From Bacteroidota bacterium (GTDB taxonomy: Bacteria > Bacteroidota > Bacteroidia > Bacteroidales > Prolixibacteraceae): 15,713 bases of DNA. This document shows, one piece after another, positions 1 through 7,078 of this stretch; position 1 is the first letter of the stretch, and every line of letters starts with the position of its first letter. Below the pieces are notes generated by a model. The model was not told the DNA's origin. It made no database searches and saw only the letters and a program-made list of their open reading frames with translations. The translations under genes were made by a program, and so were the position numbers. The stretch is from NCBI GenBank assembly GCA_030706665.1, contig JAUZOB010000041.1:1-15713 (forward strand). Direction: 5' to 3'.

Positions 1-1416
1 AAATATATGGGAATAGTTATTGCTCTGAATCTTTTCATTGCAATAATTCCGAAACACGCTGCAGATCAACGGGGTGAAGTTAGTTTCCAGGTCTTTTATG
101 AAGAACTAAGTCCTTACGGACAATGGGTTAGAGATGCAAACTACCAATATATCTGGATCCCGGATGTAGACCAGAATTTTGAACCATACTCAACGAACGG
201 GCATTGGGTCTATACGAATTACGGATGGACCTGGGTGTCAAATTACCCATGGGGATGGGCTCCTTTCCATTATGGGCGCTGGGATTATAACGATTACTAC
301 GGATGGTTCTGGGTTCCGGATAATGAGTGGGGACCGGCGTGGGTATGCTGGAGAAGAGTTAACGGTTATTACGGATGGGCTCCTTTAACTCCCGGCATCA
401 GTATCAGTCTTAGTTTCGGTCGAGGCTTCTCAATTTCCGCTTCACGGTGGATTTTTGTAAGAGACCGGGATATTTACCGAAATGATATTCACAATTATTA
501 CATTGATCGACGGCAAAATAATGATTTTATGAGAAGATCGACTGTGATAAACAAAACTTACGTTGACCAAAGTCGCCATTCAACTTATATTTATGGTCCC
601 GAAAGAGATGAGGTACAGAGGGTATCCGGTAAAAGGATCAGTCCTGTTGCTATACAGGGATATGACCGTCCCGGACAGAACTTGTCGAATAACAGAATGC
701 AGATTTATCGACCTGTCCTGAAACAAAAGGAAGGAAGTGCTCCGGCAAGATTTGTGAACCGGACTGATGTTAAGCCTGTAAAAGAAAGAAATTATTCTAA
801 TCAGGGAAGAACATCCCCTTCAGGTCATACTAATATTATTAAAGAAAAAGCACAAATACAGCAGCCCAATACAGTCAGACCTAATACTGGTAACAAGAGT
901 GGAACAGACACGAGATACCAGCGCAATGTTACAACTCCTTCAAAAAATTATTCTACGCCCCGTCAGGATAAAGCTCCTGTTGACAAAAGCAATCTGAGAA
1001 ATCGTACCACTCAGCCTGGATCCGTGAATCCTACTAATGTAACTCCTGTACAAAGAAAGACTGCAACCCCTACACAAAATACAACACCTTCCAATCGTGG
1101 AGCAATAAGGGGAAGGCAGCCTCAGCAACAGCGTCCTGTTACAACTCCTGAACAAAGAAAGACTGTAACCCCTACCCAAAATGCAACACCTTCCAATAGT
1201 GGAGCAATAAGGGGAAGGCAGCCTCAACAACAACGTAATGTTACAACTCCTGAACAAAGAAAGACTGCAACCCCTACACAAAATACAAAACCTTCCAATA
1301 GAGAAGCAATAAAGGAAAGACAGCCACGAGAACAGAATATTATCAGGAACCCGAAGGAAAATAAACCGGCTGAACCTAATAGAAAGGACAATCAAGAGAA
1401 TAGAAGAAGAGAATAG
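1..1416 (+). CDS. Secreted DUF6600-type protein, copy 1 (5' end outside window)
   Basis: Function unknown. The frame is open to the first base of the window. Alignment with the downstream paralogue suggests about five more N-terminal residues lie outside, so the ATG at 7 is probably internal (it pairs with Leu8 of copy 2). The visible N-terminus is a hydrophobic export signal (IVIALNLFIAII). Next comes the aromatic-rich block typical of DUF6600 proteins, with repeated YGxxW-like units: YGQWV, NGHWVYTNYGWTW, PWGWAPFHYGRW, YYGWFWVPDNEWGPAW, YYGWAPLTPG. A second conserved stretch (FVRDRD to RPGQNLSNNRMQIYRP) is followed by a Pro/Gln/Thr/Asn/Arg-rich tail, probably disordered, that holds a 102-bp tandem repeat and ends in an Arg-rich motif. 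The signal cleavage site is less canonical than in copy 2 (HAADQ against ASAQ). The product is probably periplasmic or surface-exposed. The family call is firm; the role is open. Confidence 0.88.
   Translation, partial: KYMGIVIALNLFIAIIPKHAADQRGEVSFQVFYEELSPYGQWVRDANYQYIWIPDVDQNFEPYSTNGHWVYTNYGWTWVSNYPWGWAPFHYGRWDYNDYYGWFWVPDNEWGPAWVCWRRVNGYYGWAPLTPGISISLSFGRGFSISASRWIFVRDRDIYRNDIHNYYIDRRQNNDFMRRSTVINKTYVDQSRHSTYIYGPERDEVQRVSGKRISPVAIQGYDRPGQNLSNNRMQIYRPVLKQKEGSAPARFVNRTDVKPVKERNYSNQGRTSPSGHTNIIKEKAQIQQPNTVRPNTGNKSGTDTRYQRNVTTPSKNYSTPRQDKAPVDKSNLRNRTTQPGSVNPTNVTPVQRKTATPTQNTTPSNRGAIRGRQPQQQRPVTTPEQRKTVTPTQNATPSNSGAIRGRQPQQQRNVTTPEQRKTATPTQNTKPSNREAIKERQPREQNIIRNPKENKPAEPNRKDNQENRRRE
1051..1335 (+). 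repeat. 102-bp in-frame tandem repeat, about 2.8 copies
   Basis: Copies begin at 1051, 1153 and 1255, each at caaagaaagact. Each unit encodes 34 residues of the pattern QRKTxTPTQNxxPSNxxAIxxRQP. Copies 1 and 2 differ at only a handful of bases, so the expansion is recent; copy 3 diverges toward its end. It lies wholly inside the coding tail of the first DUF6600 protein and keeps the frame. Confidence 0.9.
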
Positions 1417-1498
1417 TTATCGGGTTTAATAGAAGAATAATCTGATATTTTAAACACAGATTTTGCTAACATCGACTTCTATCAAAGTTTAATTCAAC

Positions 1499-1531
1499 GG
1501 GTGTTTCAATATTTTGGGACACCCTCTTTTT
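1499..1531 (+). terminator. Rho-independent terminator after DUF6600 copy 1
   Basis: The arm at 1499-1509 (GGGTGTTTCAA) pairs with 1514-1524 (TTGGGACACCC) through 11 pairs including two G-U, with a 4-nt loop. A T-rich run (TCTTTTTATT) follows. It begins 82 nt after the stop codon, so the two paralogues are probably separate transcription units. Confidence 0.85.
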
Positions 1532-1666
1532 ATTGGTGTGCTGAGCATGATTAATAACCAGGTGGGGAGAGAAGTCAGGAAACTACTTCATTTTCTTCTT
1601 ACTTGATTATCGTGTCTGAGAGCTGTTATTTGTCAAATAATAAGTGCATGTTTGTGACTTAGGCAC

Positions 1667-1674
1667 TATATTTG
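1667..1674 (+). promoter_or_regulatory. Putative -7 element for DUF6600 copy 2
   Basis: TATATTTG matches the Bacteroidota -7 consensus TAnnTTTG and lies 34 nt before the ATG at 1709. I see no good TTTG -33 box at the usual spacing, so this is a partial match. The rest of 1417-1708 holds only the upstream terminator. Confidence 0.45.
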
Positions 1675-1708
1675 ATATATTAGCAATGTATACTAAAAAC
1701 TCAGCGCC

Positions 1709-3319
1709 ATGAAATCAAGTTTGAGATTCCTTATAATCGTTATTGCAATGAATCTGTTCGCTGCAATAACTCCGAAACAAGCTTCAGCTCAATATGGTGA
1801 AGTTAGTTTCCAGGTATTCTATGACGAGCTAAGTCCTTATGGTCAGTGGGTCAATGATGCGAATTACGGATATGTCTGGATTCCGGATGTTGACCAATAT
1901 TTTGAACCGTATGCTACAAACGGGCATTGGGTCTATACTAATTACGGCTGGACCTGGATGTCTGATTACCCTTGGGGATGGGCTCCTTTCCATTATGGAC
2001 GCTGGGACTATAATGATTCCTACGGATGGTTCTGGGTTCCGGATAATGAGTGGGGACCTGCATGGGTATCGTGGAGAAGAGTTAACGGATATTACGGATG
2101 GGCTCCTCTGACTCCCGGTATCAGTGTCAGTATTAGTTTTGGACGAAGTTATTCAATCCCTGCAGAACGATGGTTTTTTGTGAGGGATCGGGATTTATCA
2201 CGATATGACCTTCACAATTGTTACATCGATCGTCACCGGAATGCTACTTTTATTAGCAGATCTACTATCATCAACAGGTCATACATTGACAATAATCGTC
2301 ATACTACTTATATCTATGGACCTGGAAGGGACGAGGTGCAGAATTTTACGGGCAGACGAATCAGGCCTGTAACGATACATGAATCAGACCGTCCCGGACA
2401 GAACTTGTCGAATAACAGAATGCAGATTTATCGGCCAAACATTGGGCAAAATACGAGTTACGGGCACCGAAGTGCTCCCACTAATTTTGTTACACGCAAT
2501 GAGGTTAAACCCGTTTCGGAAAGAAGTTATTCGAATGAAAGAGGTACTTCCTCCTCCGGACATAGTAATATTGTTAGAGAAAGATCAGGAGTGCAAAATA
2601 CAGGTACTGTCAGGCCAAATACGAACAATAATAGCGGATCTGTCAATTATCGTTCGCGCAATTCGGAATCAAATCCGACACAACAGCGTGATGCGGTTTA
2701 TCCTGCAAAAGACAATACAAATACGCGTCGTTATTATAATCCTGCAGATAACAATAGTCAGCGCGAACGTTCTGTTCAGCCTAATTCTGTTACGACCCCG
2801 AACAATAATACAGGAACTGATTGGAGGCAGCAACGGAATGCAACCAATCCGACAAGAGATTATACACGACCACGTCAGTATAATAATCCTACCGATAACA
2901 ATTATCAGAGGAATAATATTACTCAACCCAATTCGGTCACGACCAATCCAAACACCAATAGTGGAACAGATGTAAGGCAACAGCGTAATTCAACTAATCC
3001 GACGAATTACAGACAACGTCGCTATGATAATCCTACTGATAACAGTTCTGTAAGAGAAAGATCAACCCAAACGAATACGGTAAGTCCTTCTAATACAAAC
3101 ACAAATTACAATCAGGTACGAGAGGTAAGGCAACAGCGTAATGAAAATACAACACCTGTCAGAGAGTCTGCAAGACCGGTTCAGAATACAAGTCCTTCAA
3201 ATAGCGGAACAATCAGGGAACGGCAGCCTCGTCAACAGGTTATTGTCAATACCCCAAAAGAAAACAAGCCGGTTGAGCAGCAGAGAGAGAAGAAACAAGA
3301 GAGGAGAAGGAACGAATAG
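1709..3319 (+). CDS. Secreted DUF6600-type protein, copy 2
   Basis: This is the full-length paralogue (536 aa) of the gene just upstream; its function is unknown. Residues 1-28 form a clear signal peptide ending ASA-Q. Residues about 35-138 carry the aromatic DUF6600 repeats (YGQWV, NGHWVYTNYGWTW, PWGWAPFHYGRW, YGWFWVPDNEWGPAWVSWRR, YYGWAPLTPG). Residues 157-243 hold a second conserved stretch with FVRDRD and RPGQNLSNNRMQIYRP. From about 245 to the end the protein is Asn/Arg/Thr/Pro/Gln-rich and probably disordered, with repeats of about 49 residues and an Arg-rich C-terminus (QERRRNE). The ATG at 1709 begins the signal peptide, and the nearest upstream promoter-like element fits it. A terminator follows at 3413. 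The product is exported, so a periplasmic or surface role is likely, but no catalytic residues can be pointed to. Confidence 0.9.
   Translation: MKSSLRFLIIVIAMNLFAAITPKQASAQYGEVSFQVFYDELSPYGQWVNDANYGYVWIPDVDQYFEPYATNGHWVYTNYGWTWMSDYPWGWAPFHYGRWDYNDSYGWFWVPDNEWGPAWVSWRRVNGYYGWAPLTPGISVSISFGRSYSIPAERWFFVRDRDLSRYDLHNCYIDRHRNATFISRSTIINRSYIDNNRHTTYIYGPGRDEVQNFTGRRIRPVTIHESDRPGQNLSNNRMQIYRPNIGQNTSYGHRSAPTNFVTRNEVKPVSERSYSNERGTSSSGHSNIVRERSGVQNTGTVRPNTNNNSGSVNYRSRNSESNPTQQRDAVYPAKDNTNTRRYYNPADNNSQRERSVQPNSVTTPNNNTGTDWRQQRNATNPTRDYTRPRQYNNPTDNNYQRNNITQPNSVTTNPNTNSGTDVRQQRNSTNPTNYRQRRYDNPTDNSSVRERSTQTNTVSPSNTNTNYNQVREVRQQRNENTTPVRESARPVQNTSPSNSGTIRERQPRQQVIVNTPKENKPVEQQREKKQERRRNE
2726..3177 (+). repeat. 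In-frame tail repeats of 147/144 bp, three copies
   Basis: Units start at 2726, 2873 and 3017. Each begins with a motif like RRYYNPADN, RQYNNPTDN or RRYDNPTDN and continues through QPNSVTT-like and WRQQRNATNPT-like segments. The protein pattern is kept while the DNA has diverged more than in the 102-bp repeat of copy 1. The third unit is degenerate at its end. Confidence 0.75.
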
Positions 3320-3410
3320 ATCTCCTGATTGCAGATTAACGAATGGGTGTTCTGAAGAGATAGAGTTCACGTTTGATTAGTTCCAGAAAGTATGCAAACA
3401 AGCATAAACG

Positions 3411-3450
3411 AGAGAGGGTTTTTCAAAACAATGAAACACCCTCTTTTTTT
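3411..3450 (+). terminator. Rho-independent terminator after DUF6600 copy 2
   Basis: AGAGGGTTTTTC (3413-3424) pairs with GAAACACCCTCT (3433-3444) with one mismatch and an 8-nt loop, followed by a run of T. It lies about 90 nt after the stop codon. Confidence 0.82.
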
Positions 3451-3533
3451 GATCCTATCTGATATTTGTTTAATTCGATAATTCGCAGTAGAAAAATCAT
3501 ATCTATTTTAAAGCAACAAGAAACAGGAATAAA

Positions 3534-3687
3534 GTAAGCGTTCCTTTGAACTGCATTAAGGAGCAAAGAAAAAATGCTCCCAATTCTAATTGTTGTGATT
3601 AATCCATTTATGAGGTAATAGAGAATCCAGCAGATCAGGTTTAATATTCTCCACTTTTTTGAGTACGTCTGTCAGGGAAGAGAGCAT
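3534..3687 (-). mobile_element. Remnant of the right end of an IS66-family element
   Basis: Two features at compatible spacing suggest an IS66 right end lying in reverse. A terminus-like GTAAGCGTTCC begins at 3534; IS66 elements typically begin GTAA. About 52 nt inside it is the stop codon of a minus-strand frame that looks like the end of an IS66 transposase. A small hairpin (GGAGCA 3560-3565 with TGCTCC 3575-3580) lies between them. I find no second inverted repeat in the window, so the left end and most of the transposase are gone. The identification rests on recalled family features, not a search. Confidence 0.5.
3586..3687 (-). pseudogene. IS66-type transposase, C-terminal fragment
   Basis: The frame runs from an ATG at 3687 to a TAG ending at 3586 and encodes 33 residues. 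It contains SLTDVLKKV and, about 12 residues later, SLLPHKW before a short polar tail. The pattern L-T-D-V-L ... L-L-P-x-x-W is what I recall from the C-terminal domain of IS66 transposases. The apparent ATG is formed by the end of the 19-bp hairpin arm and is unlikely to be a real start. No upstream transposase domain (DDE core, zinc finger) is present, so it cannot be functional. Confidence 0.5.
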
Positions 3688-3727
3688 AAAAGAGGGAGTA
3701 TCGAATTCCGATACTCCCTCTTTTATG
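3685..3727. terminator. Perfect 19-bp hairpin, bidirectional terminator candidate
   Basis: CATAAAAGAGGGAGTATCG (3685-3703) is perfectly complementary to 3709-3727, with a 5-nt loop. The A-rich outer arm on each side gives U-rich 3' ends in both directions. Read on the minus strand it lies 24 nt after the stop of the 3752-3867 remnant and about 140 nt after the glycosidase stop, so it probably ends glycosidase transcription today. Confidence 0.7.
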
Positions 3728-3751
3728 TAAAAATTTATTTTGAAAGCCTGA

Positions 3752-3867
3752 TTATTTCATAACTTCAGTAGCGATAAATTGTACCAGTGTTGTGTAAGTT
3801 CCTTTCTTCAAGTTCTGATCAAAAAGGCTTGTTACATTCAAATCACATCTTTTGAGTGTGTTGTATA
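3752..3867 (-). pseudogene. Coding-like 3' fragment of an unknown gene
   Basis: Just after the glycosidase stop, in another frame, 38 codons are open down to a TAA ending at 3752. They encode a natural-looking C-terminus that includes LFDQNLKKGTYTTLVQ and FIATEVMK. There is no ATG at a useful position, and an in-frame TAA lies immediately upstream within the glycosidase end, so this cannot be a working gene as it stands. The strong hairpin 24 nt downstream would suit it as an original terminator. I do not recognise the family. It may be the surviving tail of a gene whose 5' part was deleted or replaced. Confidence 0.35.
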
Positions 3868-6690
3868 TTATTTAAATACATACCAGGTTTGGCTATGAGC
3901 CGGGATACTGATTTTTAGGTTTATAGAATAATCTCTGTTACATTTCAGCTTTACCGGTTTGCCATCTTTCTCGCTAACGTTCACAATGTCCTGAAGTCCG
4001 GTATAATAAAGACTGACTCTAATTTCTCTTTCAATAGGTTCGTTTAGCGGGTTATAGATCATGAGTAATCCTTTCTCTTCACCGGAAGGATCTACATGGA
4101 GAATTGCATCATAATCTTTTCCGTCGGGACGGCGGACATGGATAATATCGGCATCCAGAATACGACGATGTTTCTTGTAAAAGCCGGTCCAATATCTTAC
4201 GAGCTCTTCTGTTTCCGGTGCATCATAAAGCTTGGGACCTCTGTAACAAGCCTGAACTCCTGCCCCGAAAAGATTGGCAAGCCTTTGTCCGTAATGAGGC
4301 AGGTGCTCTTTCAGAGGTTCTATCGTTGCGGCAGCTCCTCCTCCCTGATACTCAACAAGCGGAACGAACATCCAGCCCATGGAAGGTGTCTTCTCCCAAG
4401 TGCCGTCAAAAATATTTTGTCTTTCGATAATTTCTTGCTGTTCTCTTGGAAGTGACCAGTTGGTTTCCCGGTATCCCATTCCGGATTTATTGCTTCCTGC
4501 CATGAAATAGCAGTCCGGTACATTGAGGAAAATTCCTTTTCCTCTGCACCATTGATAGAACTTACTGATTTCCTGATATTGCTTCCATTGAGAATCTTCA
4601 AGGCCTTTATGTCCGGGGTGAGTGGTTGATGCACATACATCACCGGGATATGAACCATCATGTTCAAGAATATCCATCCCTGTTTCTTTGTAAAAATTAT
4701 ATAGCTTAGAGAAGTATTCTTGTCCCCAGTTACTCTCAAGGCACGGGGAGTTGCCAAATCTGGGAGTCTGCCCTTGCGGCATTACTACATCATTGTCTTT
4801 GTCAATACTTCTGCTGGCAAGCAATGAATAGCCTCCCAGTGCAATACCTTTAGAGTGGGCATAGTCAGCCAGCTCTTTCATCCTTTTTAAATTATCAGGA
4901 GAGGTATCTTCAATGTTGAATCCGCTTCCGAAGGTCATAATCACCATTTCAAAGCCGACTTGTGCACATTGGTCGATTGCAGTCTTAACGGAATTATTAT
5001 CTGCATTTCTAACATGCATAAGAACCGGATTCTCAAGAGTCCAGGGAGCTAAAGCTCTGTACATTTTCCGAATGGCAAGAGACTTACGTTCTCTGTCATA
5101 GCTGTCGTGTACAATCTCCCATGTTCTGAAAGTTTCAAATTTACTTCCGGGAGCTACTTCCATTTGTGGGCCTATCTTTGGATAGCATTCCAGTAAACAA
5201 GGCATTGTCCTTTCATAGTTGACCTGAGTAGCGTAGAGAGGGTCAGAGTTCCAGGCTACGCTGGATTCCATTGCATTTTCATTTGACATTCCTCCGAAGC
5301 GGTAGTCCGTTTCGACCGTAATATTGGGCAATAGCCACGACTTCTTTGAATCAACTGAACTTTCAGGTTCTGTAAGAGCAAGAATCTCACTCTTAAAATT
5401 GTTGATTACAATTTCCTTTGATGATTTATTTTCAACAGAAATCCATTTACAAATTACTGGAATACCGTCATAGAGCTCATAATGAACTTTTATTTGAATA
5501 TCTTTTAAATAATCGAGCTCCTTGCTTTGCATTGCTTCTTGTCTGAGCCCTCCCAAAAGAGAAAGTTCTTCAATAAAGCATCTGCCTAATTCTCCTTTTG
5601 GATCATTATCTGAATTGTTGCCATTACGGTCTGTCTTCCCTACTCTTAGTATTTTGGGTGTAAAAGGACTATTGAGTGTAATTTTTCCAACAAGAGTCCA
5701 TCCTTTTTTATCGTATGAATAAGATGTTTCAATATGGTCTTCAAGCAATTGTATCTTGAGGTACACAGATTTATCTGCTTGCAGACCTTTGACAATAGTT
5801 TCATTTTCTCCGTCAAAGAAACCAAAGGATTCTCTGCCCGGTTGGATGTTTAATTTGATACTTCTGTTTCCTGCCAGTAAAGCAATGCCTGGTCCCCATG
5901 AAGCAGATCGATCAGTCCCGGGATTAACTTTACAGATTACAACCTTTAAATTTGGAGAGACTTTCCGTTCGGCAAAGACGGAATTGTTGGGAAGTGCCAT
6001 GATTTCTCCGAACTTCCCTTCATTGATGAATGAGTTTCTTGTATGTGTTTTTGATGCATTTAATTTCCAATCCGAGTCTGCTTTCAAGAATTTATCTTCA
6101 ACCAGGATTTCTCTCTTGTCGTCAGACAAAGCAGAAGAAAGAAGATGTTTTATTGTTTCATTATTTGCACTAAAATTAAGAATAAGCTCAGTCCCGGGAC
6201 AAGGCCATTGGCAATCGGACGAAATCCATTCCTGTCTCTTCTTCCAAGGGAACCTTGGTTTAATGGGTCTGGTTTCGTAACCGGTATAATGAAGTGACAT
6301 AGAATCGATTTCCATCTCGTCAAGCCATTCGGTCAGGAGATAGTTGTGAATCTTTTGTCCTGTAAGTCCCCCCAGTTTAAAAGTGTTACCGTTGATCGTA
6401 ATAATTCCTTCAGGACGGACAGATCTTAGGAGGCCTTCGTTATTCATAAGATTGTCAAACCCAATGGTCGCAGCATCCGGTTTTAAGGAAAAAGTTCTGG
6501 ATATGAGCCCATTTGACAAGACAATGTTCCCTTTCTTATCCTCAAACAGCCCTGCCTTTTGCTTAACGGGCATTACCATCCAGTCGCTTGTTATTCCTTG
6601 CGTATTCTTATCATAGCGAGGAAGTTTGGATTGCCCCTCTGTGAAAATAAACAGACACAAAAAGGGAAAAAGTGATAGCAATTGTTTCAT
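3868..6690 (-). CDS. Secreted clan GH-D-like (GH27/GH36-type) glycoside hydrolase
   Basis: The likely product is a 940-aa exported glycosidase. I chose the ATG at 6690 because it begins a signal peptide (MKQLLSLFPFLCLFIF, residues 1 to about 21) and lies below a promoter; a frame extending to 6822 starts upstream of that promoter. Residues about 54-110 and 387-440 resemble the two parts of the N-terminal beta-sandwich of GH36-like enzymes (VLSNGLISRTF; YELYDGIPVICKW). Between them, about 196-381, lies a LamG/concanavalin-like stretch (SYDKKGWTLVGKI). The barrel starts near 554, with GFEMVIMTFGSGF and LKRMKELADYAHSKGI. MDILEHDGSYPGD (672-684) matches the GH27/36 nucleophile strand (DYLKYDNCY), giving Asp678 as the candidate nucleophile. 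The acid/base residue is not assigned. Residues about 846-940 are a C-terminal beta domain. The substrate is unknown; an alpha-galactosidase label would be a guess. No SusCD neighbours are present. Confidence 0.75.
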   Translation of the reverse strand: MKQLLSLFPFLCLFIFTEGQSKLPRYDKNTQGITSDWMVMPVKQKAGLFEDKKGNIVLSNGLISRTFSLKPDAATIGFDNLMNNEGLLRSVRPEGIITINGNTFKLGGLTGQKIHNYLLTEWLDEMEIDSMSLHYTGYETRPIKPRFPWKKRQEWISSDCQWPCPGTELILNFSANNETIKHLLSSALSDDKREILVEDKFLKADSDWKLNASKTHTRNSFINEGKFGEIMALPNNSVFAERKVSPNLKVVICKVNPGTDRSASWGPGIALLAGNRSIKLNIQPGRESFGFFDGENETIVKGLQADKSVYLKIQLLEDHIETSYSYDKKGWTLVGKITLNSPFTPKILRVGKTDRNGNNSDNDPKGELGRCFIEELSLLGGLRQEAMQSKELDYLKDIQIKVHYELYDGIPVICKWISVENKSSKEIVINNFKSEILALTEPESSVDSKKSWLLPNITVETDYRFGGMSNENAMESSVAWNSDPLYATQVNYERTMPCLLECYPKIGPQMEVAPGSKFETFRTWEIVHDSYDRERKSLAIRKMYRALAPWTLENPVLMHVRNADNNSVKTAIDQCAQVGFEMVIMTFGSGFNIEDTSPDNLKRMKELADYAHSKGIALGGYSLLASRSIDKDNDVVMPQGQTPRFGNSPCLESNWGQEYFSKLYNFYKETGMDILEHDGSYPGDVCASTTHPGHKGLEDSQWKQYQEISKFYQWCRGKGIFLNVPDCYFMAGSNKSGMGYRETNWSLPREQQEIIERQNIFDGTWEKTPSMGWMFVPLVEYQGGGAAATIEPLKEHLPHYGQRLANLFGAGVQACYRGPKLYDAPETEELVRYWTGFYKKHRRILDADIIHVRRPDGKDYDAILHVDPSGEEKGLLMIYNPLNEPIEREIRVSLYYTGLQDIVNVSEKDGKPVKLKCNRDYSINLKISIPAHSQTWYVFK

Positions 6691-6759
6691 TTGATAGATT
6701 GGTTTTACTTGGTTTTTTGGTGTTATTATTATAAATCTGATTTGTGGTTGTATTTGTTT

Positions 6760-6792
6760 TAAAGGTAAATACTTTTTAAATATTAAATCAAA
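6760..6792 (-). promoter_or_regulatory. Bacteroidota-type promoter of the glycosidase gene
   Basis: On the minus strand TTTG (6792-6789) is followed after 21 nt by TACCTTTA (6767-6760), one base off the TAnnTTTG -7 consensus with accepted spacing from the -33 box. Transcription would start near 6752, giving a leader of about 60 nt to the ATG at 6690. Confidence 0.6.
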
Positions 6793-6971
6793 GGGATAGG
6801 GATCCGATTGGACTTGATTCATGAAGATAGTCTTTGGATAAAGCCAATTTTAAAATCAAGATTCAGATTATCACATTTAGAAATTATCCCTAAGCGATTA
6901 ATTACGAATAATTTCAGATGCACAATTTGGGATTTTGATTGCCACCCAATAGTTAAAAATCCAATAAATAG

Positions 6972-7009
6972 AAAAGGCCACCTCAAATTTAATTGAGATG
7001 GCCTTTTTT
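6972..7009 (-). terminator. Terminator of mutAB (possibly bidirectional)
   Basis: AAAGGCCACCTCAA pairs with TTGAGATGGCCTTT with a single A-C mismatch and a short AT loop. T runs flank both outer sides: six T on the plus strand, four or more on the minus strand. It lies about 70 nt after the mutB stop and before the glycosidase promoter. Confidence 0.8.
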
Positions 7010-7078
7010 GAATATTGTTCAATCCGGAGAGGAATAGAATCCTACTCCTTACTCCATGATTTTAATAAGTCGGTTAAA

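Noticed and set aside
1051..1335. Regularly spaced repeats resembling a CRISPR array
   Set aside because: The units are contiguous 102-bp in-frame protein-coding repeats with no unique spacers.
1532..1700. Small frame starting at the ATG near 1548
   Set aside because: It has only 19 codons, no protein-like features, and lies between a terminator and a promoter element.
2379..2975. A 198-codon frame overlapping the DUF6600 copy 2 tail
   Set aside because: It is an alternate frame of the low-complexity repeat region with no domain, promoter or ribosome-binding context. The main frame has the signal peptide and the conserved domain.
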